DNA of 64,000 bases from Palsa-459 sp035937595 (GCA_035937595.1 DASZHS010000001.1:4068-68067), one strand, 5' to 3'. Shown: positions 32,630 through 41,105, counted from the stretch's first letter. Notes: generated by a model not told the origin, from the letters alone. Program-made: numbers and translations.

Positions 32630-33697
32630 ATGAGGACGATTCGAGGATTTAGCCCCGCGCTTTTGCGCCTTGGGCGTGTCGGCACGGCGAGCCTTGCCTT
32701 GGCGACGGCGCTCGCCGGCTCGAGCTGGCACGTTGTCCATGGGCCCGGCGCGCACGGGAACCGACTCACGGGTGTGTCCTGCGCCTCACCGACCTTCTGC
32801 TTCGCGGTCGGTCAGTCCGGCAAAGGCGCAACCTTGGCCGAGCTGTGGAACGGCCACCTGTGGACCATCACCACCGGCGCGAGGTTGCAGGGGCCGACCA
32901 GCTCCCTCTCGAGCGTGTCGTGTCTGTCGGGGAACGCCTGCTGGGCGATCGGCGTAGCCAAGAGCGACTTGTTCGAGCACTGGAACGGGAGCGACTGGCA
33001 CGTGATCAGCGGCCCGCCGGGCTCATGGAGCCCTACGGGGCTGTCGTGCCCGAGCTCCACGTTCTGCGTCGCTTCGGGGAATACCGGCACTGCTGCAGAC
33101 CTGGCGATCTGGAACGGTCAGCGATGGGTCGTGACGCACGGTGCGAAGTCGGAATCGAGAGCTCGCCTGCCGGCGGTCTCCTGTTCCTCGATCATGTTCT
33201 GCGAGGCAGTGGGCGTAGTGCCCAGTCGCACGGCTTCCCAGGTCCCCGCTGCGGAGTCGTGGGACGGGCAGGGTTGGGTGAACTCGCACGCTATCGCCCC
33301 TCGCTACGCGTCCCTCGATGGTGTCTCGTGCTGGTCCGCCTCGGGTTGCCTGGCCGTCGGCTCCGCGTACGTGCGGGCCGCTGGCCTCTCGGGGTTCGCC
33401 GAGCGGTGGAACGGCCTCCGATGGTCGAGGGTGAAGGTACCGCTGGCGAGAGGTGAGGTGCTGCTCAACGTGGCGTGCACGGGCCCAAGTCACTGCCTCG
33501 TCGTCGGACATGAAGGAATACAGCCGATCGTCTTGTCGTGGAACGGCAGGAGCATGGCGACGGCGAGAACCCAGCACGTGACGGCTGGCGGTGTCCTCAG
33601 CGCGATAGCGCTCACCGGGGGATTCGGTGTCGCCGTTGGCTTCTCCAACGGGACAGGGTCGCGGGCAGGGAGCTCGCTCATCGAGATGCAGACGTGA
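32630..33697 (+). CDS. Secreted Cys-repeat beta-propeller-like protein
   Basis: The 355-residue protein has a signal-like N-terminus (about 30 residues, ending near ALAGS). Seven units of about 45-50 residues follow with the pattern L-x-x-V-S-C-x6-C-x-A-V-G, then W-D/N-G-x-x-W. Units 1-6 hold both cysteines, probably one disulfide per blade; the seventh is degenerate and lacks them. Seven blades would close a beta-propeller. Similar repeat proteins are common and uncharacterised in actinobacteria. ATG 32630 lies 8 bases after TAGCCT, so it may be leaderless. No enzyme motif is visible. Confidence 0.75.
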   Translation: MRTIRGFSPALLRLGRVGTASLALATALAGSSWHVVHGPGAHGNRLTGVSCASPTFCFAVGQSGKGATLAELWNGHLWTITTGARLQGPTSSLSSVSCLSGNACWAIGVAKSDLFEHWNGSDWHVISGPPGSWSPTGLSCPSSTFCVASGNTGTAADLAIWNGQRWVVTHGAKSESRARLPAVSCSSIMFCEAVGVVPSRTASQVPAAESWDGQGWVNSHAIAPRYASLDGVSCWSASGCLAVGSAYVRAAGLSGFAERWNGLRWSRVKVPLARGEVLLNVACTGPSHCLVVGHEGIQPIVLSWNGRSMATARTQHVTAGGVLSAIALTGGFGVAVGFSNGTGSRAGSSLIEMQT

Positions 33698-34197
33698 ACG
33701 CTGTCCGCATGGGAGTCGACGCAGGTCGCGCAGCACGCCGATCCAGTCGTCCGAGAATCGATTGAATGGCGACTGGGTTCGGGGAGAGTAGCGCCGCCAG
33801 CTGACGGTTTTGGGCGGCACAAGGTCTGCCACACGACACGCATCGGTGCTCCAACGCGAGCTCGTTGTGGACAGGTGCAATCAGTCGTCGACCTCGACGC
33901 GCGCGGTGCGGCGGGTAGCAGCGCAATCTGCAAGTGGCGACAGCGGTACCCGTGAGTCAGCACGTGATGAAGTTCTCACGACCCGGCGCGTCGCATCCAG
34001 TGGTTGAGGGCAGGGTTGCACTCCTCCCTCGGACGACGCCGCAGGTTGCAGCGCTTCCACGTGACGGCGATCGACTCCTGGCCTAGGGTGGCCGAGCCGC
34101 GACAACGGCGCGAACCTACAACGGGCGTTCGGTCCATGCCGAAGCAGGGATTCCCATGGAGCCTTCCGGACGGCCGTCAACCAAACGGAGGACACAC
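33698..34197. other. Gene-poor 500-base gap
   Basis: No open frame here has plausible coding character; the longest minus-strand frames overlap the propeller gene in a poor phase and resemble nothing. A TAGGGT hexamer (34084-34089) could serve the next gene. The stretch may be a relic of lost genes, but no transposase or inverted repeat was identified. Confidence 0.5.
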
Positions 34198-35418
34198 ATG
34201 AGAAAAGTACGCAGGGGTCGCGGTCTGGCCTTGGCGGTAGCCGGGGTGACTGCGCTGTCCATGCTCGTCCTGAGCCCGATGGCCGCAAACGCCACGTCAG
34301 CGCCGAGGTCGAAGCCCGCCCCGGGCTGTGCCCAGGTGCAGCAGCCTTCGAGTTCAGCTGCGATCGCCCACATCGGCGGCATCATCCTCGCGCAGAGCTC
34401 CGTTGCCACTGGTGGGTGCCACAAGCCCCCGCCAGAGCCGGCGTTCGACGGCGCTCCGCCGCTGCTCTTCCACCCGACGAACTGCTTCGGCTTCGGTGTC
34501 CCGTGCTTCAACGGCAACGTGATGATGACGGCGTCGACCGGCCCGCTCTACGTGACACCGATCTTCTGGAACCCGACCGGGTACCCGATGTCGGATGCCT
34601 ATAAGAGCATCATCACGGGGTACCTGAACAACGTCGCGAAGATGAGCGGCCAGAACCAGAACGTGTTCTCGACGCTGAACGAGTACTCAGGGACCAACGG
34701 CCAGATTCAGTACAACATCAAGGTCGGACCGGTCATCAACGACACCAGCGCGCTGCCGTTGTCGGGTTGCACGGTGGAGCCCCTTGACACGTCGGGGATC
34801 TACGCCGACAACTCGGGCTACAGCGCCTGCCTGGACGACAACCAGATCGAGAACGAGGTCGAAGCGGTTCGGACGGCCAACAGCCTGCCGGCCGACCTGA
34901 CTCACATCTACGTGGTGTACCTGCCCAAGGGTGTCGAGTCGTGCTTCTTCCCGGGGCCGACCGCTTCCAACAACGTCTGCACGATCAACCACTTCCCGAC
35001 CGCGGCGTACTGCGCGTACCACAGCTTTGACAACCAGAGCGCCGTCTACGCGAACATGGTGTACCCGATCTACCAGTCGCCGGTTGGCTTCACCTGCGGC
35101 AGCGACGCAAGGTTCCCGGTCATCGAGTCGCCGAACGGCAACGCCGACGCCGACACCGAGATCAGCCCGACCAGCCACGAGATCAGCGAAGCGATCACCG
35201 ACCCGGATACCCAGACGGGCTGGTATGACCAGTTCGGGTTCGAAAACGGTGACGAGTGCGCGTACGTCTATGGCTCGACGAACGGCCCGCGTGGCGGCTA
35301 CTTCAACCAGGTCATCAACGGCCAGAGGTACCTCACGCAGCTCGAGTTCAGCAACAAGGTGTTCGCAAGCTCCGGCGGCACCGCCGGATGTGTGCCAGGG
35401 GCGTCGTCAGTCAAGTAG
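34198..35418 (+). CDS. Secreted exordium/PHI-1-like putative metallopeptidase
   Basis: The 406-residue protein has a Sec signal peptide (about 37 residues, cut near AANATSA) and a Pro-rich linker. The domain opening TGPLYVTPIFWNPTGYP is followed by SPTSHEISEAITDPDTQTGW (His-Glu-x3-Glu-x2-Thr-Asp-Pro) and ENGDECAY. The HExxxE-xxTDP pattern and the late acid-Asp-x-Cys recur in bacterial relatives of plant exordium/PHI-1 proteins and suggest a zinc-bound active site. Activity is unproven. It is Asn/Gln/Tyr-rich and less GC-biased than its neighbours, which fits transfer. ATG 34198 follows GGAGGA; an in-frame ATG at 34156 would place charged residues before the signal. Confidence 0.72.
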   Translation: MRKVRRGRGLALAVAGVTALSMLVLSPMAANATSAPRSKPAPGCAQVQQPSSSAAIAHIGGIILAQSSVATGGCHKPPPEPAFDGAPPLLFHPTNCFGFGVPCFNGNVMMTASTGPLYVTPIFWNPTGYPMSDAYKSIITGYLNNVAKMSGQNQNVFSTLNEYSGTNGQIQYNIKVGPVINDTSALPLSGCTVEPLDTSGIYADNSGYSACLDDNQIENEVEAVRTANSLPADLTHIYVVYLPKGVESCFFPGPTASNNVCTINHFPTAAYCAYHSFDNQSAVYANMVYPIYQSPVGFTCGSDARFPVIESPNGNADADTEISPTSHEISEAITDPDTQTGWYDQFGFENGDECAYVYGSTNGPRGGYFNQVINGQRYLTQLEFSNKVFASSGGTAGCVPGASSVK

Positions 35419-35444
35419 TCGCCTACGCACAGCAAGGAGTCCAC

Positions 35445-35484
35445 GAGGCTCCGGGTCGGGACGCAGTTCCCGGCCCGGAGCCTC
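35445..35484 (+). terminator. Strong GC-rich hairpin terminator
   Basis: GAGGCTCCGGG at 35445-35455 pairs with CCCGGAGCCTC at 35474-35484. The stem continues through a T-G wobble and CGGGA/TCCCG to a CGCAGT loop, giving 17 pairs. There is no U-tract, as is usual for actinobacterial terminators. It closes the exordium-like gene. Confidence 0.8.
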
Positions 35485-35605
35485 GTTGCATCTGGACCTG
35501 AATCGCCGCCGGTCGCGCCCCGGCGTCGCGCGATCGGGTGCACCTTGGTGACCTGGTCGGATTAGGGAAGGTCCGTGGAGGTCGCCTGCGCAAGCCGTGC
35601 GTGCG

Positions 35606-35643
35606 TTGGGCTCACCGCGTTGGGCTCACATATTGGGGCTCAC
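35606..35643. repeat. Three TTGGGCTCAC-type direct repeats
   Basis: TTGGGCTCACCGCG starts at 35606. A second copy (TTGGGCTCACA) starts at 35620. A third with one extra G (TTGGGGCTCACCGCG) starts at 35633. They lie close to the tRNA 3' side. Confidence 0.7.
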
Positions 35644-35652
35644 CGCGAGTGG

Positions 35653-35676
35653 AGCGGGCGACGGAGCGGGCGACGG
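35653..35676. repeat. Tandem duplication of the tRNA-Gly 3' end
   Basis: AGCGGGCGACGG occurs twice back to back (35653-35664 and 35665-35676). The second copy is the last 12 bases of the minus-strand tRNA. Such duplicated tRNA ends are typical remnants of site-specific integration, though slippage would also do it. Confidence 0.7.
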
Positions 35677-35735
35677 GAATCGAACCCGCGTTCTCAGCTT
35701 GGGAAGCTGATGTTCTGCCGCTGAACTACGCCCGC
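35665..35735 (-). tRNA. tRNA-Gly (anticodon CCC)
   Basis: Read on the minus strand, the 7-base acceptor arms GCGGGCG/CGCCCGC pair perfectly. The D stem is GTTC/GAAC. The anticodon stem TCAGC/GCTGA encloses loop TTCCCAA (anticodon CCC). The T arm is GCGGG-TTCGAAT-CCCGT. The discriminator is U73, as usual for glycine tRNAs. CCA is not encoded. It sits directly upstream of dcd on the other strand, a pairing also known from mycobacteria. Confidence 0.95.
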
Positions 35736-35750
35736 AGAATGGGCAGAGAC

Positions 35751-35765
35751 TAGCGTTCTCGCGCC
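35751..35765 (+). promoter_or_regulatory. Promoter of dcd
   Basis: TAGCGT (35751-35756) lies 9 bases before ATG 35766, implying a leader of two or three bases and no ribosome site. Confidence 0.45.
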
Positions 35766-36344
35766 ATGGTTCTCTCTGACCGCTCGATCCGAGAGGCGAT
35801 CGAGGCAGGTCGGATCGTCATCGATCCCCTCGGTGTGGACTGCATCCAGCCCTCGTCCGTCGACCTGCACGTTGACCAGTACTTCCGGCTGTTCCGCAAC
35901 CACACCTCGAGGGTGATCGACGTTCGAGAGGATCAAGAGGACCTCACCGAGTTGGTCGACGTGGGAGCCGAAGGGCCGCTCATCTTGCACCCGGGCGAGT
36001 TCATGCTGGGTGCGACGATCGAGCGGGTCGGCGTCCCCGAGGACCTGGTCGCGCGGCTCGAGGGGAAGAGTTCGCTCGGCCGGCTCGGCCTGCTGATCCA
36101 CTCGACGGCCGGCTTCGTCGACGCGGGGTGGGACGGGCACCTCACCTTGGAGCTGTCGAACGTCGCCAACCTCCCGATCACGCTGTACCCAGGAATGAAG
36201 ATCGGCCAGATCAGCTTCTTCCAGATGACGACCAAGGCCGACCGCCCCTACGGCTCGAGCGGGCTCAACTCCAAGTACCTCGGGCAGCGCGGCCCGACGC
36301 CCAGCCGCTACGCGGAGAACTTCCGCCGGCACACCTCGTCGTGA
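35766..36344 (+). CDS. dcd: dCTP deaminase, probably bifunctional DCD-DUT
   Basis: The 192-residue trimeric enzyme converts dCTP to dUTP or onward to dUMP, supplying thymidylate synthesis. It has MVLSDRSIREAIEAGRIVID, QPSSVDLHVDQYFRLFRN, RLEGKSSLGRLGLLIHSTAG (catalytic region), FVDAGWDGHLTLELSNV and GQISFFQM. Length and the IHSTAGFVDAGWDG segment match the mycobacterial bifunctional form that hydrolyses the dUTP it makes. That assignment needs assay. The next gene starts 34 bases downstream. Confidence 0.95.
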   Translation: MVLSDRSIREAIEAGRIVIDPLGVDCIQPSSVDLHVDQYFRLFRNHTSRVIDVREDQEDLTELVDVGAEGPLILHPGEFMLGATIERVGVPEDLVARLEGKSSLGRLGLLIHSTAGFVDAGWDGHLTLELSNVANLPITLYPGMKIGQISFFQMTTKADRPYGSSGLNSKYLGQRGPTPSRYAENFRRHTSS

Positions 36345-36378
36345 ACGGCTCGCTGGGCTGCGGGACGAGGGACCTCGC

Positions 36379-38427
36379 GTGACGGCCACCCGCCTCGTCG
36401 TCGGCCTCGGGGTCACCGCGGTGTGCTTCGCCGTGGCCGGGCTCCGGTTCTGGTGGCTGCGCCGGCTCATCGGGACCGGCGTCCCCGCACCGGGCCGCTG
36501 GAAGGGCTTCCGTCCGCGCGCTGAGGCCGAGCTCGTCGAGGTCGCGGGGCAGCGCAAGCTGCTGCGCTGGACGGTGCCGGGGCTCGCGCACTTCTTCACG
36601 ATGTGGGGCTTCACGATCCTGTTGCTCACGATCATCGAGGCGTACGGGGCGCTCTTCAGCCGCAGCTTCCACATCTGGTTCATCGGAACCGACGCCTGGG
36701 TCGGGTTCCTCGAGGACTTCTTCACGGTCGCCGTCCTCGTCAGCCTCTGCGTCTTCGCCGTGATCCGCGTCGTCAACTCGCCGGCGCGCAAGGAGCGCTC
36801 GAGCCGGTTCTACGGCTCGCACACCGGGGCGGCGTGGCTGGTCCTCGCCTACATCGCCGCGGTGATGGTCACGCTCCTGCTCTACCGTGCCGCGCAGGTC
36901 AACACGGGCTACTTCCCCTACGGCACGTCCACCTGGGCGTTCGCGAGCCACACCGTCGCGAGCTGGCTCGCCCCCCTCGGGACGTCGGCCAACAGCGCCA
37001 TCGAGACGACGTTCCTCCTGCTCAACATCGCGGTCATCGCCTCGTTCCTCGTCTTCGTCTCGTACTCGAAGCACCTGCACATCTTCATCGCGCCGATCAA
37101 CGTTGCGTCGTCGCGGCGGCCCCGCGCGCTCGGGGCGCTCGACAAGACGCCCGACATGGACATGGAGCACGTGAGCGAGGACACCGTGTTCGGCGTCGGG
37201 CACGTCGGCGAGTTCACCTGGAAGCAGATGCTCGACTTCGCCACCTGCACCGAGTGCGGACGGTGCCAGTCGCAGTGCCCGGCGTGGAACACGGGCAAGC
37301 CGCTCAGCCCGAAGCTCGTGATCATGGACCTTCGCGACACCCTCTTCGCGTCGGCGGACCGTCTGCTCGCCGGGGCGCCGAACGACGGCGACACGCTCGT
37401 GCCCTCGGTCATCGACCCCGACGTGCTGTGGAGCTGCACGACGTGCGGGGCTTGCGTCGAGGAGTGCCCCGTCGACATCGAGCACGTCGACGCCATCATC
37501 GACATGCGTCGCTACGAGGTGCTCATGGAGTCGCGGTTCCCCACCGAGGCGGGGTTGCTCCTCCGCAACCTCGAGAACCAGGGGGACCCGTGGGGGCTGG
37601 GGGCGGCAAAGCGCACCGACTGGCTGGCCGAGCTCGACTTCGAGGTGCCCGTGGTCAACGACGTGATCCCCGAGGACGTCGAGTACCTCTACTGGGTGGG
37701 CTGCGCGGGGTCCCTCGACGAGCGCGGTCGCAAGCAGGTGGTCTCGACGGCGCGGATGCTGCACCGCGCCGGCGTCCGCTTCGCGATCCTCGGGCCGAAG
37801 GAGTCGTGCACGGGCGACCCGGCGCGCCGGATGGGCAACGAGTACCTCTACCAAGAGCTCGCCAAGGCGAACATCGAGACGCTGCACGCGGCGGGCGCGC
37901 GAAAGATCGTCGTCACCTGTCCGCACTGCTTCAACTCGATCCGCAACGAGTACCCCGCGCTCGGTGGGGAGTTCGAGGTCGTCCACCACGCCCAGCTGCT
38001 CGACACCCTGGTCCGCGACCACCGCCTCACGCCCGGGACCGGGTACCAGGGGACCGTCACCTACCACGACCCGTGCTACCTCGGCCGCCACAACCGCGTG
38101 TTCGACGAGCCGCGCGGCGTGCTCGACGCGATCCCCGGCGTGCGGACTGTCGAGATGGGGCGCTGCCGCGAGAAGGGGTTCTGCTGCGGCGCGGGTGGCG
38201 CGAGGATGTGGATGGAAGAGACGATCGGCACGCGTGTCAACCGGAACCGCACCGAGGAGGCCCTCGCGACGGGCGCCGACGTCGTGTCCACGGCGTGCCC
38301 CTACTGCATGATCATGCTCGACGACGCCGTGAAGGCCGAGGGCCGCGGCGACGACGTCCGGGTCCTCGACATCTCCCAGGTCCTGGAGGCCTCGCTCGCC
38401 GTGCAGCCCACCCCACCGTCTGGGTGA
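36379..38427 (+). CDS. EtfD-like membrane iron-sulfur oxidoreductase
   Basis: This 682-residue protein has five or six N-terminal membrane helices of the nitrate-reductase-gamma type (residues 1-245). Two 4Fe-4S clusters follow (CTECGRCQSQCP near 290 and CTTCGACVEECP near 352). Two CCG modules come next, including THDPCYLGRHN-like YHDPCYLGRH, GFCCGAGGARMWME and TACPYCMIML. This is the heterodisulfide-reductase-like protein that takes electrons from electron-transfer flavoprotein to menaquinone in actinobacteria (EtfD, Rv0338c). It is thus likely needed for fatty-acid beta-oxidation. No etfAB is in the window. The GTG start follows GAGGG. Confidence 0.9.
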   Translation: MTATRLVVGLGVTAVCFAVAGLRFWWLRRLIGTGVPAPGRWKGFRPRAEAELVEVAGQRKLLRWTVPGLAHFFTMWGFTILLLTIIEAYGALFSRSFHIWFIGTDAWVGFLEDFFTVAVLVSLCVFAVIRVVNSPARKERSSRFYGSHTGAAWLVLAYIAAVMVTLLLYRAAQVNTGYFPYGTSTWAFASHTVASWLAPLGTSANSAIETTFLLLNIAVIASFLVFVSYSKHLHIFIAPINVASSRRPRALGALDKTPDMDMEHVSEDTVFGVGHVGEFTWKQMLDFATCTECGRCQSQCPAWNTGKPLSPKLVIMDLRDTLFASADRLLAGAPNDGDTLVPSVIDPDVLWSCTTCGACVEECPVDIEHVDAIIDMRRYEVLMESRFPTEAGLLLRNLENQGDPWGLGAAKRTDWLAELDFEVPVVNDVIPEDVEYLYWVGCAGSLDERGRKQVVSTARMLHRAGVRFAILGPKESCTGDPARRMGNEYLYQELAKANIETLHAAGARKIVVTCPHCFNSIRNEYPALGGEFEVVHHAQLLDTLVRDHRLTPGTGYQGTVTYHDPCYLGRHNRVFDEPRGVLDAIPGVRTVEMGRCREKGFCCGAGGARMWMEETIGTRVNRNRTEEALATGADVVSTACPYCMIMLDDAVKAEGRGDDVRVLDISQVLEASLAVQPTPPSG

Positions 38428-38449
38428 CGCCGCACAACTTCACGCCCTC

Positions 38450-38489
38450 GTAACGCATCGCTAACGGCGTCGAAACACACACCGGTCAC
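38450..38489 (+). promoter_or_regulatory. GlnR-like box upstream of amt
   Basis: GTAAC (38450), CTAAC (38461) and GAAAC (38472) are spaced exactly 11 bases apart. CTAAC-n6-GAAAC fits the GlnR a-b site gTnAC-n6-GaAAc with one mismatch. A further GTCAC lies at 38485-38489. GlnR activates amt-glnK under nitrogen limitation in actinobacteria. Confidence 0.65.
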
Positions 38490-38530
38490 ACTCACCGCCA
38501 GGCAGAACCGCCGCCGCGGAGGAGGACCCA

Positions 38531-40012
38531 GTGCACCTCATTGCGATCGGGCCCTACCCGAGCTGGCTCAACCCCGGCGACAACGCATGGCAGCTCGTCG
38601 CCGCGACGCTCGTCGGGCTGATGAGCCTGCCGGCGCTCGCCGTGCTCTACGGCGGACTCGTCCAACGGCGCTGGATCGTGAACACGATGCTCATGGCGTT
38701 CGTCGGGTTCTCGGCCGTCCTCGTCGTCTGGGTGCTGTGGGGCTACAACCTCGCGTTCGGCCCGCTCTCGCACTTCGGGGCGACGGGCTCGTTCCTGTCG
38801 GGGTTCGTCGGCAAGTTCTGGCCGATGGCGAGCCACTTCGGCGAGCAGAACCAGGCCGTCTCCGGCGCCCTTCCCTCCGGGCTGCACTTCCACTTCCCGA
38901 CGGCCACGTTCGCGTACTTCCAGGTCGTCTTCGCCGCGATCACGCCGCTGCTCTTCCTGGGCGCGGTCGTCGGGCGCATCAAGTTCCGGGCCTGGCTCTT
39001 CTTCGTGCCGCTCTGGATCACGTTCGTGTACTGCATCAACGCGGCGCTGCTGTGGGGTGGCGGCTTCCTCGCCCAGAAGGGCGCCGTCGACTACTCGGGC
39101 GGCTACGTCATCCACCTCTCCGCTGGCGTCGCGGGCTTCGTCGCCGCCTGGGTCGTCGGGCCGCGGCTGCGGCGCGACCGCGACCACGGGGTCCCGAACA
39201 ACCTGATGATGGTGGCGCTCGGCGCAGGGATCCTGTGGCTCGGCTGGAACGGGTTCAACGGCGGGGACCCCTTCTATGCGGGCGTGGACGCGGCGTCGGC
39301 CGTGCTCAACACGAACCTCGCGACCGCGACGGCGGTGCTCACCTGGGTCGTGTTCGACATCTGCTTCAGCAGGGCGCGCAAGCCGACGTTCCTTGGAGCG
39401 ATCAACGGCATGATCTGCGGCCTGGTGGGGATCACCCCCTCGGCCGGCTGGGTGAACGGCTTTGGGGCGATCATGGTCGGGCTGATCTGTTCCTCGCTCG
39501 TCTGGGTGTCGTGGAACTACCTGAGCCGGGTGCGCCCGTTCTCCAAGGTCGACGACGCGCTCGGCGTCGTGTACACCCATGGCATCGCGGGCCTCGTGGG
39601 CGGCCTCCTCGTCGGCGTGCTCGCGGACCCCGGGATGATCGAGTACGTGAGCGGCACCAAGCACCCCGGCGGCCCGGGGTCCTTCGGCGTCAGCGGTTTC
39701 CTCTACTCGCACAGCTTCCACCAGCTCTGGGAGCAGTTCCTCGCGGCGTCGTGGATCATCGTGTTCACCGCCGTGGCGACGTTCCTCATCCTGCGGGTCG
39801 TGAAGGTCCTGGCGCGGGGGCTGCGCGAGCCCGACGAGGTCCTGCTGGTCGGGGACCTCGCGATCCACGACGAAGAAGCGCTCCCGCGCGAGACGTTCGC
39901 AGAGCGGGTCGACGCGCTTGCCCGGCACTCCAACGGCAACGGCAACGGCCACGGCAACGGCGAGGGCAACGGCCACGGAGCGGTGATCGAGAAGGTGAAG
40001 GAGCCCGCATGA
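38531..40012 (+). CDS. amt: Ammonium transporter
   Basis: The 493-residue channel has about 11 membrane helices. The signature SGGYVIHLSAGVAGFVAA contains the first pore His. NNLMMVALGAGILWLGWNGFNGG follows the family pattern, and DDALGVVYTHGIAGLVGG contains the second pore His. It conducts ammonium across the membrane and is gated by the PII protein encoded next (ATGA overlap). The cytoplasmic C-terminus ends in an Asn-Gly-rich tract from a 6-base repeat, unusual for Amt. The GTG start follows GGAGGA. A GlnR-like box lies upstream. Confidence 0.95.
   Translation: MHLIAIGPYPSWLNPGDNAWQLVAATLVGLMSLPALAVLYGGLVQRRWIVNTMLMAFVGFSAVLVVWVLWGYNLAFGPLSHFGATGSFLSGFVGKFWPMASHFGEQNQAVSGALPSGLHFHFPTATFAYFQVVFAAITPLLFLGAVVGRIKFRAWLFFVPLWITFVYCINAALLWGGGFLAQKGAVDYSGGYVIHLSAGVAGFVAAWVVGPRLRRDRDHGVPNNLMMVALGAGILWLGWNGFNGGDPFYAGVDAASAVLNTNLATATAVLTWVVFDICFSRARKPTFLGAINGMICGLVGITPSAGWVNGFGAIMVGLICSSLVWVSWNYLSRVRPFSKVDDALGVVYTHGIAGLVGGLLVGVLADPGMIEYVSGTKHPGGPGSFGVSGFLYSHSFHQLWEQFLAASWIIVFTAVATFLILRVVKVLARGLREPDEVLLVGDLAIHDEEALPRETFAERVDALARHSNGNGNGHGNGEGNGHGAVIEKVKEPA
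39932..39978 (+). repeat. Hexamer repeats encoding an Asn-Gly-rich tail
   Basis: Variants of AACGGC/CACGGC/GAGGGC repeat in phase and encode NGNGNGHGNGEGNGHG at the Amt C-terminus. Length changes would stay in frame. Confidence 0.8.
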
Positions 40013-40347
40013 AGCTCGTGACGGCCATCCTCAATCCCGGCGGACTCGACGAGGTCCGCTCCCGCGTCCGCGCCCTCGGGGTGAGCGGCATGACGATCAC
40101 CGAGGCGCACGGCGTCGGCCATGAGGCGGGCCACGCCGAGGTCTACCGAGGTGCCGAGTACGAGGTGGACTTCGTACCACGGCTGCGCGTCGAGATCCTG
40201 GTCGACGACGAGGACGCGGATCGGGTGACCGAGACGATCGCGCAGTGGGCGACGACCGGGCACGTGGGCGATGGGAAGGTCTGGGTGACCCACGTCGAGT
40301 CCGCGGTGCGCATCAGCACCGGGGAGCGCGACGCCGCCGCGGTCTGA
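40009..40347 (+). CDS. glnK: PII nitrogen regulatory protein
   Basis: The 112-residue PII protein starts MKLVTAILNPGGLDEVRSRV. Its T-loop carries Tyr51 in YRGAEYEVDFVPR, the site of adenylylation or uridylylation. The ATP-binding part is GHVGDGKVWVTHVESAVRI with late arginines. It senses 2-oxoglutarate and ATP/ADP and blocks Amt when nitrogen is ample. It is translationally coupled to amt, the standard pairing; glnD is not downstream here. Confidence 0.96.
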   Translation: MKLVTAILNPGGLDEVRSRVRALGVSGMTITEAHGVGHEAGHAEVYRGAEYEVDFVPRLRVEILVDDEDADRVTETIAQWATTGHVGDGKVWVTHVESAVRISTGERDAAAV

Positions 40348-40349
40348 GC

Positions 40350-41105
40350 TCAGCCCGCCTGGCGTGCGACCGCGTCCGCGGCCGCGGCCGCGGCCGCGGG
40401 GTCGCCGAGATAGCGCGAGTCGAGGACCCCCATCGCGTCGTCGAGCTCCAGCACGTAAGGGATGCCCGTCGGCACCTCGACGCCCGGGATCGCCTCGGGC
40501 GCGATCGCCTCCAGGTGCATGCGCAGCGCGCGGATCGAGTTGCCGTGCGCGGCGATGAGCACGGCACCGCCCCTCGCCCCCTCGGTGCGCAGGTCCGGGA
40601 CGATCGTGTCATCGAAGCAGGGGAGCACGCGGGCGACGACGTCCTTCAGGCACTCCGTCGCCGGCAGGAGCTCGCGGGGCACGTCGCGGTAGCGGGGGTC
40701 GGTGTCGCTGCGTCGCGGGTCGCCCGGGGGCATCGGCGGCGGCGGCACGTCGTAGCTCCGGCGCCACGCGTGGACCTGCTCGCGCCCGTAGCGCTCGGCG
40801 GACTCCTTCTTGTTGCGACCGGTGAGATCCCCGTAGTGCCGCTCGTTCAGCCGCCAGCTGCGCCGGACGGGCAGCCAGCTGCGGTCGGCCGTGGCGAGCG
40901 CGAGCTCGGCGGTGCGGATCGCGCGCGAGAGGACCGAGGTGTGCAGGACGCGCAGGTCCAGACCGGGCTCGTCACGGAGCAGCGCACCGGCGGTCACGGC
41001 CTCGCGCTCACCGGCGCCGGTGAGGCCGACGTCCTCCCAGCCGGTGAACAGGTTCTGCTCGTTCCATACGGACTGGCCGTGTCGCAGGAGCACGAGCGTC
41101 GGCAC
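40350..41105 (-). CDS. gpmA: 2,3-bisphosphoglycerate-dependent phosphoglycerate mutase
   Basis: The 251-residue enzyme interconverts 3- and 2-phosphoglycerate in glycolysis. It has LVLLRHGQSVWNEQNLFTGW (phosphohistidine His9), WRLNERHYGDLTGRNKKESA, PPMPPGDPR and AAHGNSIRAL (second His). An Ala-rich C-terminal tail follows. GTG 41105 is chosen over the adjacent GTG 41108 because it lies exactly 6 bases after TACTGT. It is convergent with glnK, only 2 bases apart. Confidence 0.94.
   Translation of the reverse strand: MPTLVLLRHGQSVWNEQNLFTGWEDVGLTGAGEREAVTAGALLRDEPGLDLRVLHTSVLSRAIRTAELALATADRSWLPVRRSWRLNERHYGDLTGRNKKESAERYGREQVHAWRRSYDVPPPPMPPGDPRRSDTDPRYRDVPRELLPATECLKDVVARVLPCFDDTIVPDLRTEGARGGAVLIAAHGNSIRALRMHLEAIAPEAIPGVEVPTGIPYVLELDDAMGVLDSRYLGDPAAAAAAADAVARQAG

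Larger units (their letters stand above)
35419..35664. other. Intergenic region with terminator and repeats
   Basis: This stretch contains a strong hairpin terminator (35445-35484), three TTGGGCTCAC-type repeats (35606-35643) and a duplicate of the tRNA-Gly 3' end (35653-35664). No gene was found. Confidence 0.6.

Noticed and set aside
33490..33963. Minus-strand frames in the 33.7-34.2 kb gap
   Set aside because: The frames lack ribosome sites, similarity and sensible composition.
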